This document shows, one piece after another, positions 33,681-42,355 of a stretch of DNA of 64,000 nt. Under the pieces are notes generated by a model that was not told the DNA's origin, did no database searches, and worked only from the letters and a program-made list of their open reading frames with translations. Each line of letters opens with the position of its first letter. The first letter of the stretch is position 1. The stretch is from Chryseobacterium sp. GTDB taxonomy: Bacteria; Bacteroidota; Bacteroidia; Flavobacteriales; Weeksellaceae. Both the position numbers and the translations under genes were made by a program. The stretch lies in NCBI RefSeq assembly GCF_008831505.1, contig NZ_CP044507.1, positions 2,046,001 to 2,110,000 on the forward strand, given 5' to 3'.

Positions 33681-34037
33681 CTAAATGAAAACAGACGGTG
33701 GACCACGCAGCGTAATCACTGCAGCGCTTCGGGTAGGAATTATGTAAACAGCCTGCCGGGAAAGCTCCTGAAAGGCTTCAATACTGTAAAAAGTGTATTG
33801 GAACTCCTGCGGCACCAGGTTACTGCCGTCATGCAGAAGATGGCAGGCCAGGCAGTCCGCGTATTCCAGCGGTGTATGAGCATCCGAGACGGAGTCCTGC
33901 GCCTTCTGAAACTTAAACGCCCGGAACTCCAGACCACTTTTATGGCGGTGCATATGAACCGCGAAAAAGGCCACAAAAACATAGACACTTACGAGAAGTG
34001 CAGCCAGAATACGTTTTTTGTTGCCTGATACGTTCAC
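33681..34037 (-). CDS. small membrane-anchored Cys/His-rich protein, possible metal-binding partner of the TonB receptor
   Basis: 118 aa from a GTG start. One hydrophobic segment at about residues 11-26 is followed by 'VHMHRHKSG' and, at about residues 60-71, 'ADCLACHLLHDGS', a Cys-x-x-Cys-His with further His. No family name is certain. Such proteins occur upstream of metal-related TonB receptors in Bacteroidetes. The protein may bind zinc or copper in the periplasm, by inference. It is in the same direction as the receptor, 76 bp upstream. Confidence 0.6.
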   Translation of the reverse strand: MNVSGNKKRILAALLVSVYVFVAFFAVHMHRHKSGLEFRAFKFQKAQDSVSDAHTPLEYADCLACHLLHDGSNLVPQEFQYTFYSIEAFQELSRQAVYIIPTRSAAVITLRGPPSVFI

Positions 34038-34055
34038 ACGGTAAAAATAATCAAT

Positions 34056-35993
34056 TTATTGCTCAATCTGAAGTGCCAGCTCCCCCCAAAGGTCCAGATT
34101 CTCCTGAAGCTCTGCCTTCAGGGCTTCATACTTGGCAAGTTCCTGTTCATTGGGATTGCTTTTGCCGAAGATCTCCTCCAGCATTTTTATTTCCTTTTCG
34201 TAATCGGCTATTTTTTCCTCGGTCTTTTTAAGCTTGTTCTGAAGCTGCTTCTGCTCCTTACTAACAAACAAGTTAGAAGGCTGCGGAACAGCCACTGCTT
34301 CAGGTTCTGCGGATGGTTTGGACTTCATTTCCTGATTCTTCACCTCCAGCTTGGCTTTCTCCATGGAAATCTCGCGCAGGCTTTCCTTCTCGCGATAGCT
34401 CAGGTACTCATCCACAGAACCCAAAAACTCCTTCATGCGGCCGTCGCGGAATTCAAAAATCTTATCGGCCAGACCCTGCAGGAACTCACGGTCGTGGGAA
34501 ATAACGATCAGCGTACCTTCAAACTTCTGCAAAGCAATCTTGATAATCTCTTTGGACTGGATATCCAGGTGGTTGGTAGGCTCATCCATAATGAGTGTGT
34601 TGAAGGGCTTCAGCAGAAGTTTACACAGTGCAAGACGGTTACGCTCGCCACCGGACAGCACCTGCGTTTTCTTGTCAACATCTTCGCCGGAAAAAAGGAA
34701 ACTTCCCAATAGGTCACGAACCCGTGGCCGGGTTTCTTCGGTGGCCGCATCTTCAGCTTCCTGAAGTACGGTTTTATTGGGCGTAAGAACCTCTTCCTGA
34801 TTCTGGGCAAAGTAGCCTATGTTCACATTATGACCCAGTTTCCAGGAGCCGGTATAATCTTTAATATCGCCGGAAAGTATTTTGGCAAGCGTGGTTTTAC
34901 CCTGTCCGTTCTGTCCGAGCAGCGCTATACGGTCGCCACGTTCCACAAAGAAATCAACCTTATCAAAAATCTGCTTCTGGCCATAGGCTTTTCCCAGATT
35001 TTCTGCCTCAAAAACCACTTTTCCCGGAATGACAGACTGCACAAAACGAATATTGAATTTGGAAACATCTTCATTATCCAGCTCAATTCGCTCAATTTTA
35101 TCGAGTTTCTTGATGAGTGACTGGGCAAATGATGCTTTGGTAGCAGAAGCACGGAATTTGTTGATGTTGTCTTCCATCTGTTTAATCTCGGCATCCTGAT
35201 TTTTCTTGGCCTGCTCCAGCTTTTCACGTCTTTCCTTACGGAGTTCCAGATACTTGGAATAATTGGCTTTATAATCATCCACTTTTCTGTTGTTCACATC
35301 GAAGGTACGGTTACACACGGACGTCATGAACTGCTTGTCATGACTCACCAGCACAATGGCGCCGCTGTAATCTTTCAGGAAGTTCTCCAGCCAGATTATG
35401 GATTCCATATCCAGGTGGTTGGTAGGCTCATCCAGCAGCAGCAGGTCGTTGTTCTGCAGCAGCAGTTTGGCCAGTTCAATCCTCATTCGCCAGCCGCCGG
35501 AAAAATGATCGGTCAGGCGGTGAAAATCATCAGCGCGGAAACCTAATCCCAAAAGGACCTTTTCCATATCACCCTCCAGGTTATAGGCATCATGATGGTG
35601 CAGGATATCGTTAAGGTCGGTCATACGGTTAATCAGGTCATGGTAAGCATCGCTTTCATAGTCAGTACGTGTGGCCAACTGATCGTTCACCTCCTCCAGC
35701 TCATTTTTCCATTTATTAATCTGCTCGAAAGCCTGTTTGGTCTCTTCCCAAACGGTTCGGCCCTTTACAAATTCCAGGTCCTGCTTCAGGAAGCCCATGG
35801 TAATATTGCCATCGGGTACCACATTACCTTCAAAGAAATTAATCTCGCCCGAAAGGATTTTCAGCAGCGTCGATTTACCGGCGCCGTTCTTTCCTACAAG
35901 CCCAATTTTATCGGCTTTCTTAATGGTAAAGTTAACGTCGCGGAAGAGATAATTTCCTGAATGGTGAAGGCCAAGGCCCTGAACTGACAGCAT
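34056..35993 (-). CDS. ABC-F family ATP-binding protein
   Basis: 645-aa soluble protein with two ABC domains and no membrane segment. Walker A motifs 'GLVGKNGAGKSTLL' and 'ALLGQNGQGKTTLA', signatures 'FSGGWRMRIELAKLLL' and 'LSGGERNRLALCKLLL', and Walker B 'LLLLDEPTNHLDM' and 'TLIMDEPTNHLDI'. A linker rich in Lys/Glu joins the domains and a C-terminal coiled coil (about 555-640) resembles Uup. ABC-F proteins act on the ribosome (translation factor or antibiotic protection); a general Uup/EttA-type role is most likely. Confidence 0.93.
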   Translation of the reverse strand: MLSVQGLGLHHSGNYLFRDVNFTIKKADKIGLVGKNGAGKSTLLKILSGEINFFEGNVVPDGNITMGFLKQDLEFVKGRTVWEETKQAFEQINKWKNELEEVNDQLATRTDYESDAYHDLINRMTDLNDILHHHDAYNLEGDMEKVLLGLGFRADDFHRLTDHFSGGWRMRIELAKLLLQNNDLLLLDEPTNHLDMESIIWLENFLKDYSGAIVLVSHDKQFMTSVCNRTFDVNNRKVDDYKANYSKYLELRKERREKLEQAKKNQDAEIKQMEDNINKFRASATKASFAQSLIKKLDKIERIELDNEDVSKFNIRFVQSVIPGKVVFEAENLGKAYGQKQIFDKVDFFVERGDRIALLGQNGQGKTTLAKILSGDIKDYTGSWKLGHNVNIGYFAQNQEEVLTPNKTVLQEAEDAATEETRPRVRDLLGSFLFSGEDVDKKTQVLSGGERNRLALCKLLLKPFNTLIMDEPTNHLDIQSKEIIKIALQKFEGTLIVISHDREFLQGLADKIFEFRDGRMKEFLGSVDEYLSYREKESLREISMEKAKLEVKNQEMKSKPSAEPEAVAVPQPSNLFVSKEQKQLQNKLKKTEEKIADYEKEIKMLEEIFGKSNPNEQELAKYEALKAELQENLDLWGELALQIEQ

Positions 35994-36030
35994 AACTGAT
36001 GGTGGATTTTAGGGTGATGTTTACAGGCTG

Positions 36031-36061
36031 CAAAAGTAGTGATTTTGAAGCAGTTTTCGGG
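36031..36061 (-). promoter_or_regulatory. ABC-F gene promoter
   Basis: TACTTTTG on the minus strand (36031-36038, exact TAnnTTTG), with TTG 23 bp upstream (about 36062-36064), at the long end of allowed spacing. The leader is about 35 nt. Confidence 0.5.
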
Positions 36062-36068
36062 CAAAATA

Positions 36069-36094
36069 AAAGCCACCCGCATTTGGGTGGCTTT
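36069..36094. terminator. hairpin terminator upstream of the ABC-F gene
   Basis: A 10-bp perfect stem (36069-36078 / 36085-36094), 6-nt loop, with TTTTATTTT following on the minus strand. It would stop minus-strand transcripts coming from the T9SS gene region before the ABC-F promoter. Confidence 0.75.
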
Positions 36095-36253
36095 CATACC
36101 TGTTTATTTTTTAATGTTTATTTGAGTGAGCAATGATGGCCAAGCGGGTTAACCTTCATTACCTGTGTACAAATTTAGAAGGTTTATGCAATGTTCACTT
36201 TATAGATTTCACTGCAAAAATTATAAGAATTACATCTACCAAAATCCTGACGC

Positions 36254-36316
36254 TCCGGCGGCCGCTTTGGCCGCCATGTGCAAGGCCGTTATGAAGAAAC
36301 TTTATTTTTTAATCAC
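36254..36316. repeat. repeat copy A: GC hairpin plus remnant 3' end of a T9SS sorting-domain gene
   Basis: 63 bp nearly identical to 38618-38679 (one extra G). It contains GGCGGCC-GCTTT-GGCCGCC and ends in TTATTTTTTAATCAC, which on the minus strand reads V-I-K-K-stop, exactly the last codons of the 36693 gene. No coding sequence precedes it, so it is an orphan gene end. Confidence 0.75.
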
Positions 36317-36692
36317 GCATCATATTTATCCGGTTGCTGCGTTTGCCAGAAGGGCAGCCAGTGAAAATTAAATTGTTGCATCTCCTATCAACAAACTAAT
36401 TCCCCAAAATGACCTAGGAGATTTTTGCGTTAAGAAAAAATAACGGAGTGCCGTTAAGAAAATTCTTCTGTTCGAAGCGCGACTACAGCCGAACTTATTC
36501 ACCTTATGGTGGATTCGCGCAAGTTTACGAAACCCGCCTCCGGCGAGGTTAGCCGAATCCATTAAAAATAAATTATTGAGGCAATTTTTAGGCACGTAGT
36601 TACTTTTTTAGCAAAAAGGTCCAAGTCTTGATTTTTTTGGTTACTTTTTCATCAAGGAAAAAAGTGACGAAACAATTTAATATATAAAAACA
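36317..36692. other. 376-bp non-coding segment between 15-bp direct repeats
   Basis: Bounded by TTATTTTTTAATCAC at 36302-36316 and at 36693-36707. It contains a TAACGG/CCGTTA hairpin (36441-36456), a GGATTCG/CGAATCC pair 36 bp apart (36511-36517, 36554-36560) enclosing CCTC-CGGC-GAGG, and a degenerate GTTACTTTTT...AAAAAGTGAC stretch near 36599-36670. A 75-codon minus-strand frame (36368-36595) has no family features and is probably not a gene. It looks like a repeat-type insertion. Confidence 0.55.
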
Positions 36693-38573
36693 TTATTTTT
36701 TAATCACTTTGCCGGTGGTGGCAAAGCCTTCGCCCTGTACTTTCACATAGTACACTCCCGTGGTCATACCGGTCATATCAACGGTGTAGGTGCGGGCAAA
36801 TTTACCCTGGGTAATCAGTCTGCCATCTGCGGTAATGACTTCATAAGAAAGGAGTTTTTCTTTAGTTTTAATATTTAAAACATCCTGCACAGGGTTTGGG
36901 TAGAAAGCTACATCCGTTTGCTGTACCGGAGTTTCGGCGGTAGCCATAGCGCTGCAGGCCGATTTTGCCAGCTTGCTCACAAAGAACTGTGATTTGCCGC
37001 TGCCCGTAAGCCCGTTCATGCTGGGAATCCCGTCATTGGGATCCTCGAAAAGAATACCGTGCATGAATCCTCCTAAAATATAATTACCGTCATTATCTAC
37101 CGCTACTGAGGTAAACTCATCTTTAGAACCGTACGAACTTAAGATTTCATGTGCTCCAATTACGGCACCCGTTTCCTTATTTAGGCGTACCAACAGAGGA
37201 TCGGCATCATCATTCGCGGGACGGTTCATGGTGTAGGTTCCCCACTGATCTCCCTGCGAGCCCTTTACAAAAGCAACTTCGTTACCGTTTAATACTAAAG
37301 GTCCTTTGCTGTAATTATAGCCATCATCAACCACCGTATTAGCATAGCCGTCCACGGTTTTACTCCAAAGAACATTACCGTTGGGCTGAAGTTTCATGAC
37401 AAAAGGTGTGAGTCCGTTGGAGCTTGGGAAAGTGTAGTTGCCAAAGGTCGCATTTACTGTATTAATTGGATTGAACACAAAATAGCTTCCGGTGATGTAA
37501 ATATCCGAATTAGCATCTTTAACCATCCCGAAAATTTGATCATAAGGTTGTGCCTGTTGAGTATTGATTTCTTTTCTCCACACCTCAGCTCCGGTGGTGC
37601 CGTTAAAGGCCAGCAGATAGCCATCTTCTGTAAAAGGAGTGCCTCCGTAGGAGAAATCGGAATAAGTGAAATTTCCATACTGCATTCTTTTGCCGGCCAG
37701 ATAGTACTGGTTTACTCCTGCCGTTCCGTCATATAATAGACTTACTTTTCCTTCGCTGTACCCCTGAACTATAAAACCGGTAATTGGCAACAGTAAAGGA
37801 TTTGGGTCAGGGGTCATATTGCCGTTGTTATAACTGAATTTTATCAGATAGTATTGATAACTGCCTGTAAAACTTGCCGGGACCGTTATAGCTCCGTTAA
37901 GATGGGTACCGGCAGCAAATCCAACAATAGCGTGGATGTTTTTGGACGAATCCATATAAAATATTCCACAGTCTGAAGAGCGTAAGGCGGAGGTAACATT
38001 ACCCTGTAACGGTTTTTGCCACTCCAGATTCCCGTTAGCCGTACTGTATTTTAACAGGTATGCGGTCTTCAGGCCGGGGTCGGGAGTCGCGGTATCAGTT
38101 TGAGCGATTTGTATTACCGGTATGTGATTAGTAGTATCGAAGTGTAAAGGCACATAGGTAGGGGAGCTTGCATAGGCTCTGTTTTGAAATGTTCCCATTA
38201 TGTAAAGCCCGCCATTATTATCCAGTTCGATATTCCAGCTTTGCTGCACGGCCGTTGTACCACCAATATTCCGTGTCCAGCGAACATTCCCCTGGCAATC
38301 AGTAGAAAACAGAAACAGATCCTGCCGGTCATAGTTATTTACCGCAGTTCCGTTCAAGGTAGGATTTGTTGGGTTCATCGTAGCCAGGTAGTAATAGTTG
38401 TTCTGGTTGTCCACCGCGATATCCCGTATGCTTTCGTCTTGAGTATAATTAAATCCCAAACTAGGTGAGCCGGTGTTTCCACCGCCGTATTTGGCCCACT
38501 GCCAACTGTAGGTTTGGGCAGAAGCAAGGGTGGCTAGGGAACCCAGGAGTAATAAGTAAAGTTGTTTTTTCAT
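36693..38573 (-). CDS. type IX secretion cargo protein with C-terminal sorting domain
   Basis: 626 aa: signal peptide (1-19, 'LASAQ'), a large beta-propeller-like region with SBBP-type repeats ('FSTDCQGNVRWTRNIGG', 'DDNGGLYIMGTF'-like motifs), and a type A T9SS sorting domain at about 550-626 ('VAFYPNPVQDVLNIKTKE', 'GVYYVKVQGEGFATTGKVIKK'). It is probably secreted or surface-attached; function unknown. The gene is exactly 1881 bp, the same as the neighbouring paralogue. The sorting domains of the two are almost identical while the rest has diverged. Confidence 0.9.
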   Translation of the reverse strand: MKKQLYLLLLGSLATLASAQTYSWQWAKYGGGNTGSPSLGFNYTQDESIRDIAVDNQNNYYYLATMNPTNPTLNGTAVNNYDRQDLFLFSTDCQGNVRWTRNIGGTTAVQQSWNIELDNNGGLYIMGTFQNRAYASSPTYVPLHFDTTNHIPVIQIAQTDTATPDPGLKTAYLLKYSTANGNLEWQKPLQGNVTSALRSSDCGIFYMDSSKNIHAIVGFAAGTHLNGAITVPASFTGSYQYYLIKFSYNNGNMTPDPNPLLLPITGFIVQGYSEGKVSLLYDGTAGVNQYYLAGKRMQYGNFTYSDFSYGGTPFTEDGYLLAFNGTTGAEVWRKEINTQQAQPYDQIFGMVKDANSDIYITGSYFVFNPINTVNATFGNYTFPSSNGLTPFVMKLQPNGNVLWSKTVDGYANTVVDDGYNYSKGPLVLNGNEVAFVKGSQGDQWGTYTMNRPANDDADPLLVRLNKETGAVIGAHEILSSYGSKDEFTSVAVDNDGNYILGGFMHGILFEDPNDGIPSMNGLTGSGKSQFFVSKLAKSACSAMATAETPVQQTDVAFYPNPVQDVLNIKTKEKLLSYEVITADGRLITQGKFARTYTVDMTGMTTGVYYVKVQGEGFATTGKVIKK

Positions 38574-38617
38574 ATTGTTAATTTTTTTTTAATGCATTCT
38601 TCAATATCTCCCCGCAG

Positions 38618-38679
38618 TCCGGCGGCCGCTTTGGCCGCCATGTGCAAGGCCTTATGAAGAAACTTTATTTTTTAATTAT
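38618..38679. repeat. repeat copy B: GC hairpin at the 3' end of the broken T9SS paralogue
   Basis: Matches 36254-36316. GGCGGCC-GCTTT-GGCCGCC forms a 7-bp hairpin just after the stop of the 38665 gene (minus strand). There is no T-run next to it, so it is not a standard terminator. Confidence 0.7.
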
Positions 38680-40545
38680 TTTTCCGGTAGTGGCAAAAGC
38701 CTCGCCCTGTACTTTCACATAGTACACTCCCGTGGTCAGACCGGTCATATCAATGGTGTAGGTGCGGGCAAATTTACCCTGGGTAATCAGCCTGCCGTCA
38801 GCAGTGATGACTTCATAAGAAAGGAGTTTTTCTTTGGTTTTAATATTTAAAACATCCTGCACCGGGTTCGGGTAGAAGCTTACATCTGTTTGCTGTAGCG
38901 GTGTTTCGGTGGTAGCCATAGCGCTGCAGGCCGATTTTGCCAGCTTGGCTACGTAAAACTGTGACTTTCCGTTTGCGTTATAGGAGATCGTGGGAATATT
39001 ATCATTTGGATCCGTAAAGATCTCCGAATGAAAATAACCACCTACAACATAGTTTCCGTCATTATCCACCGCCACGGAGGTAAGTTCATCAGCGGTACCG
39101 TAAGCACTCAATATCGGATGTAGGCCTATGGCGTTACCCGTGTCTTTGTTCAGTCTTACCAGCAGTGAGTTTGGTTGGTCGTTTTGCGGACTCGTTACTG
39201 AAAAACTGTCCCAAATTTCGTTTAGGGTGGTACCTTTTACAAATGCAATTTCATTACCGTTTCAGGCAAGGCGTGCTCTCATGGATCGCGTAAAACTAGA
39301 GTCCATATTGTTACTTGCAGGTATTTTAGTCCACAGTATGTTTCCGGATGGATCCATTTTCATTACAAAATTCTGTTGACCGGGTTGTACATAGGGAAGA
39401 GGGGCGTTTCCAAATGTCGCGGCTGGTGTACCAATATGAAAATATCGGCCAGACAGATAGATGTTGGAATTACTGTCCTTTATAAGCGAATAAATTTTTT
39501 CGTCTGGAGACGTGTTTACGCTTCCGTTTGCCGATGTGGTAAATTCCTTTCGCCAAACTTCAGTACCTGTGGCACCATCAATTGCCAGCACATAACCGTC
39601 ATTGGAAACAGGTGTGCCATTATAACTTAGAGGAAGATAATCCTGAAAGGATACGCTGGTACTACCTGCCAGATAGTAGCGGTCTAAACTTTCGTCATAA
39701 AGAAACTGAACCTTACCACCACCCCACCCGGCGCCCAAATTTCCCTGTATGGGGAGGAGCAGTGGGTTGGGCTGAGCCACCATATCACCCGTAGCATTGT
39801 TATAATTAAATTTGACCAAATAATACTGGTAAGAAGTAGTGAAACTAGCCGGCACTGTAATAAGTCCGTTTAAATGAGAACCGGCCTCAAAACCTAAGAC
39901 AGCATGTATATTCTTGTTGCTGTCCATCGTCCACACACCATTATCCCCATCTCTGGTAACCCGGTTTACAGCACCCTGTAGAGGTTTTGCCCAGTCCAAA
40001 TTACCGTTACTGGTATTGTATTTAAGCATAAAAATCCTGTTTAGTCCCGGATCAGTAGTAGCATTATCAGAGAAATCTACTGTCGTAACAGGCATTGTAT
40101 CGGAATCACCCCAACGGATGGGTAATCGCGTGGGCGATAATACGTGGGCTGAATTAAATACATTAACCATCATATACAAGCCCCCGTTATCATCCACCTT
40201 TAAGTTCCAAGCGAACTCACCGTCATTATATCCCCCTATGGTTCGGCTCCACCTCAGATTGCCCTGGCAGTCCAGAGAAAAAAGTAGTAAATCACTGTCC
40301 TGATAGGACGTGACCGGCGTGCCGTTTACATTAGGGTTCTGAGGGTAAATCTTGGTCAGATAATAGGAGTTGTTGTTATTATCCACCACCACATCACGGA
40401 TCATTTCATCAGCTGTTTCGTAAAACCCGGCGCCACCTCCAGATCCCGTATCGCCGCCTCCGGCTTTGGCCCACTGCCAACTGTAGGTTTGGGCAGTGAC
40501 TGAAATCGCGGAAATTAGAGTAATTAATAAGTAAAGTTTTTTCAT
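38665..40545 (-). pseudogene. T9SS cargo paralogue interrupted by one in-frame TGA
   Basis: Reading straight through gives 626 codons plus stop, the same length as the 36693 gene. Residues 1-427 ('MKKLYLLITLISAISVTAQTYSWQWAK' start, quoted in part) are followed by TGA at 39262-39264 and then 198 residues in the same frame, beginning 'NGNEIAFVKGTTLNEIWDSF' and ending in an intact sorting domain. The paralogue has TTA (Leu) at the TGA site ('VLNGNEVAFVKG'), so one base change explains the break. The truncated product would be exported but lack its sorting signal. Confidence 0.85.
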
Positions 40546-40986
40546 ATCGTTTAGTTCTAATTGGCTATTGTCAAAATACTTGCATTACTATAATTCGCTG
40601 ATTATTTGCGTAGAATTGTCTTTTAAATATTTCTTAAAACTAATAACTTTTGCATTACCCACCAAATCACTTCCTCACAATAAACTCTGTTTTTATAAAA
40701 ATTATCGGTAAAATCATAAATATTTTCAATAAATCATTAAAACAACACCTCCCTTCACAAAAGGAAATAAGTTAAAGAATTACCGCATATCCTGCAGTTA
40801 AAATTGGTTCGTGATCCGTCGGGGCTTTGGCCGGTACGTCCGCCTCGCAAGGACAGCAAAGTCCTGGAAAAGCGCGTCCCGGCACTGTTCGGATTACTAT
40901 TTTACGGGGAAAAAATAAGGGTACAAGTATTCAGTAACGGATCTGGCAGGCCTTTTACTATATGAGTTTAAATTAAGAGATCTTAA
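40546..40986. other. AT-rich intergenic region with a GC-rich island
   Basis: About 440 bp without a supported gene or exact TAnnTTTG box. Within 40811-40895 the GC content jumps and AGGAC-AGCAAA-GTCCT forms a 5-bp hairpin (40850-40854/40861-40865). No known RNA family is recognised. Confidence 0.45.
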
Positions 40987-41721
40987 TTAAGCCCGTCCGA
41001 CACCCGACCCGTCTTTTAATGCCAACTGGTCCTTCTTTTCGGTAATGCTGCCGGGATTCTCCAGCAGGAAATTTTTGGAGCTTAAAAGTTCGGTCATCAG
41101 CGTGCGCATTTGTTCCGCAGCCACTTGCGGCAGGTGCGATTTTTTTGCAGCCTCTATGACCTGCTGCTTGCTGTTCTGCTGAATTTTCGCCAAATCTTCC
41201 TTGCTGAAGAGGTTGAAAAACTGCTCCTCCATATTATAATACTTATAGTCGGTTTCGGTAGAAAGGATTTCAGGTGCGGGAAAATCAACCAGCCTGACCT
41301 TACGGGTACCCTCATCAACTTCCCACTTCAGCTTTTCAAAATCATACCCAACCAGAATCTTTGCCTGAACAATCACCAGCGCCTTCTTTTTGGAAGGGAT
41401 GAAATTGAGCAGCTTGGTGGTTTCTTCATAATTGTAGATTTCCTGAAACTGACCCTCCGCAGATACAATCTTAAAGACCTTGCGCATACTTTCGGCAATG
41501 GTGTGCGAACTTTCCGTAATTACGGGTGGCTGGGAAGTCAGTTTTTTTGAAGCCAGAAAAGCGATGGCTCCGCCCAGAATGAGTCCCAGCAACAACATCA
41601 GCAGCGTCATTATGGAGTTTATGGATTCACTTTGGGTAAGCTGGTAAAGAAATATTAGGAGAAAAACTGCAGCCAGAATACCAAGGGACCAAAGGATGAT
41701 CTTAAACTTTTTAGACGTCAT
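40987..41721 (-). CDS. DUF4230 domain-containing membrane protein
   Basis: 244 aa. Two hydrophobic segments near the N-terminus (about residues 8-28 and 38-60), then a soluble DUF4230 domain with 'EIYNYEETTKLLNFIPSKKKALVIVQAKILVGYDFEKLKWEVDE' (blocks at about 92-137) and 'EILSTETDYKYYNMEEQFFNLFSKEDLAKIQ'. Function unknown; probably an inner-membrane protein with the domain outside the lipid. It is in the same direction as the next two genes upstream, about 80 bp away. Confidence 0.82.
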   Translation of the reverse strand: MTSKKFKIILWSLGILAAVFLLIFLYQLTQSESINSIMTLLMLLLGLILGGAIAFLASKKLTSQPPVITESSHTIAESMRKVFKIVSAEGQFQEIYNYEETTKLLNFIPSKKKALVIVQAKILVGYDFEKLKWEVDEGTRKVRLVDFPAPEILSTETDYKYYNMEEQFFNLFSKEDLAKIQQNSKQQVIEAAKKSHLPQVAAEQMRTLMTELLSSKNFLLENPGSITEKKDQLALKDGSGVGRA

Positions 41722-41801
41722 TTTTAGTTGTTTAGAAGTAAAGGTAGGATTTTACTCCTGCTTTACATCAAAACCAATGCTACATTTTCGGGATCTGCTG
41801 A

Positions 41802-42341
41802 CTATTTCTTTTGCAGGAAGCCCGGTGGCAGGATAAGTTCCTCCAGCTTACCTTTCACCTCCAGCTTTTTATAGTAGAGGTTGCGCGCCATCATCTTCAG
41901 CATAAGGTCTTTATCTACAAGGTTCCAGAATTTTTCCTGATGTACCTGCCGCGGTTTCCGGACCTCATTAAATGTTGTTTCCCACTTGTCGGGATTGTGG
42001 TAAAACTCGATGATGCCGCAATGTTCGGGCACCTGACCGGGGTCAATGAGTCCCATAGGCAGCAGGAAGCTGAACTGGTTGCAGATATAATCGCCGCAGG
42101 AAATCTTGTCGTGTTTCAGGAACTTTTCCTTTGTTTTGGAGTTCTGATAGTTTTTTTTGAAATCATTCTTAAAATCACTTTTCGAATATTTGATCTCAAA
42201 TTCGTGGCTGAAGCCTTCGGAATTTACAACAAGTATGTCCGCTTCCCAATCGGAGTGAAAATGATTGGTCAGAACCAGGTCCTTCTCAAAGTCATAAAAC
42301 TGTGAGATAAAATTATAGGTAAGCTCTTCTATTTTAAGCAT
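41802..42341 (-). CDS. protein of unknown function with a PD-(D/E)xK-like motif
   Basis: 179 aa from ATG 42341 (frame opens with a TTG at 42347). The segment 'HFHSDWEADILVVNSEGFSHEFEIKYSKSDFKND' (about residues 28-61, read as E-A-D then E-F-E-I-K) has the spacing of a nuclease-fold D...ExK site, as in MmcB-type repair nucleases. The rest is basic and without known motifs. It lies 14 bp after the LuxE-like gene, so cotranscription is likely. Nuclease activity is a hypothesis only. Confidence 0.6.
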   Translation of the reverse strand: MLKIEELTYNFISQFYDFEKDLVLTNHFHSDWEADILVVNSEGFSHEFEIKYSKSDFKNDFKKNYQNSKTKEKFLKHDKISCGDYICNQFSFLLPMGLIDPGQVPEHCGIIEFYHNPDKWETTFNEVRKPRQVHQEKFWNLVDKDLMLKMMARNLYYKKLEVKGKLEELILPPGFLQKK

Positions 42342-42355
42342 GCTCAAATTTAAAA

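Noticed and set aside
36368-36595. 75-codon minus-strand frame in the 376-bp segment
   Set aside because: Composition follows the hairpins of the repeat, with no recognisable motif and no promoter box.
39262-39264. TGA as selenocysteine or programmed readthrough
   Set aside because: The paralogue has Leu at this position, and no SECIS-like hairpin directly after TGA was noticed; a nonsense mutation is simpler.
40811-40895. GC-rich island as an RNA gene or REP element
   Set aside because: Only a 5-bp hairpin was found, with no clear second copy in the window and no tRNA or known RNA fold.
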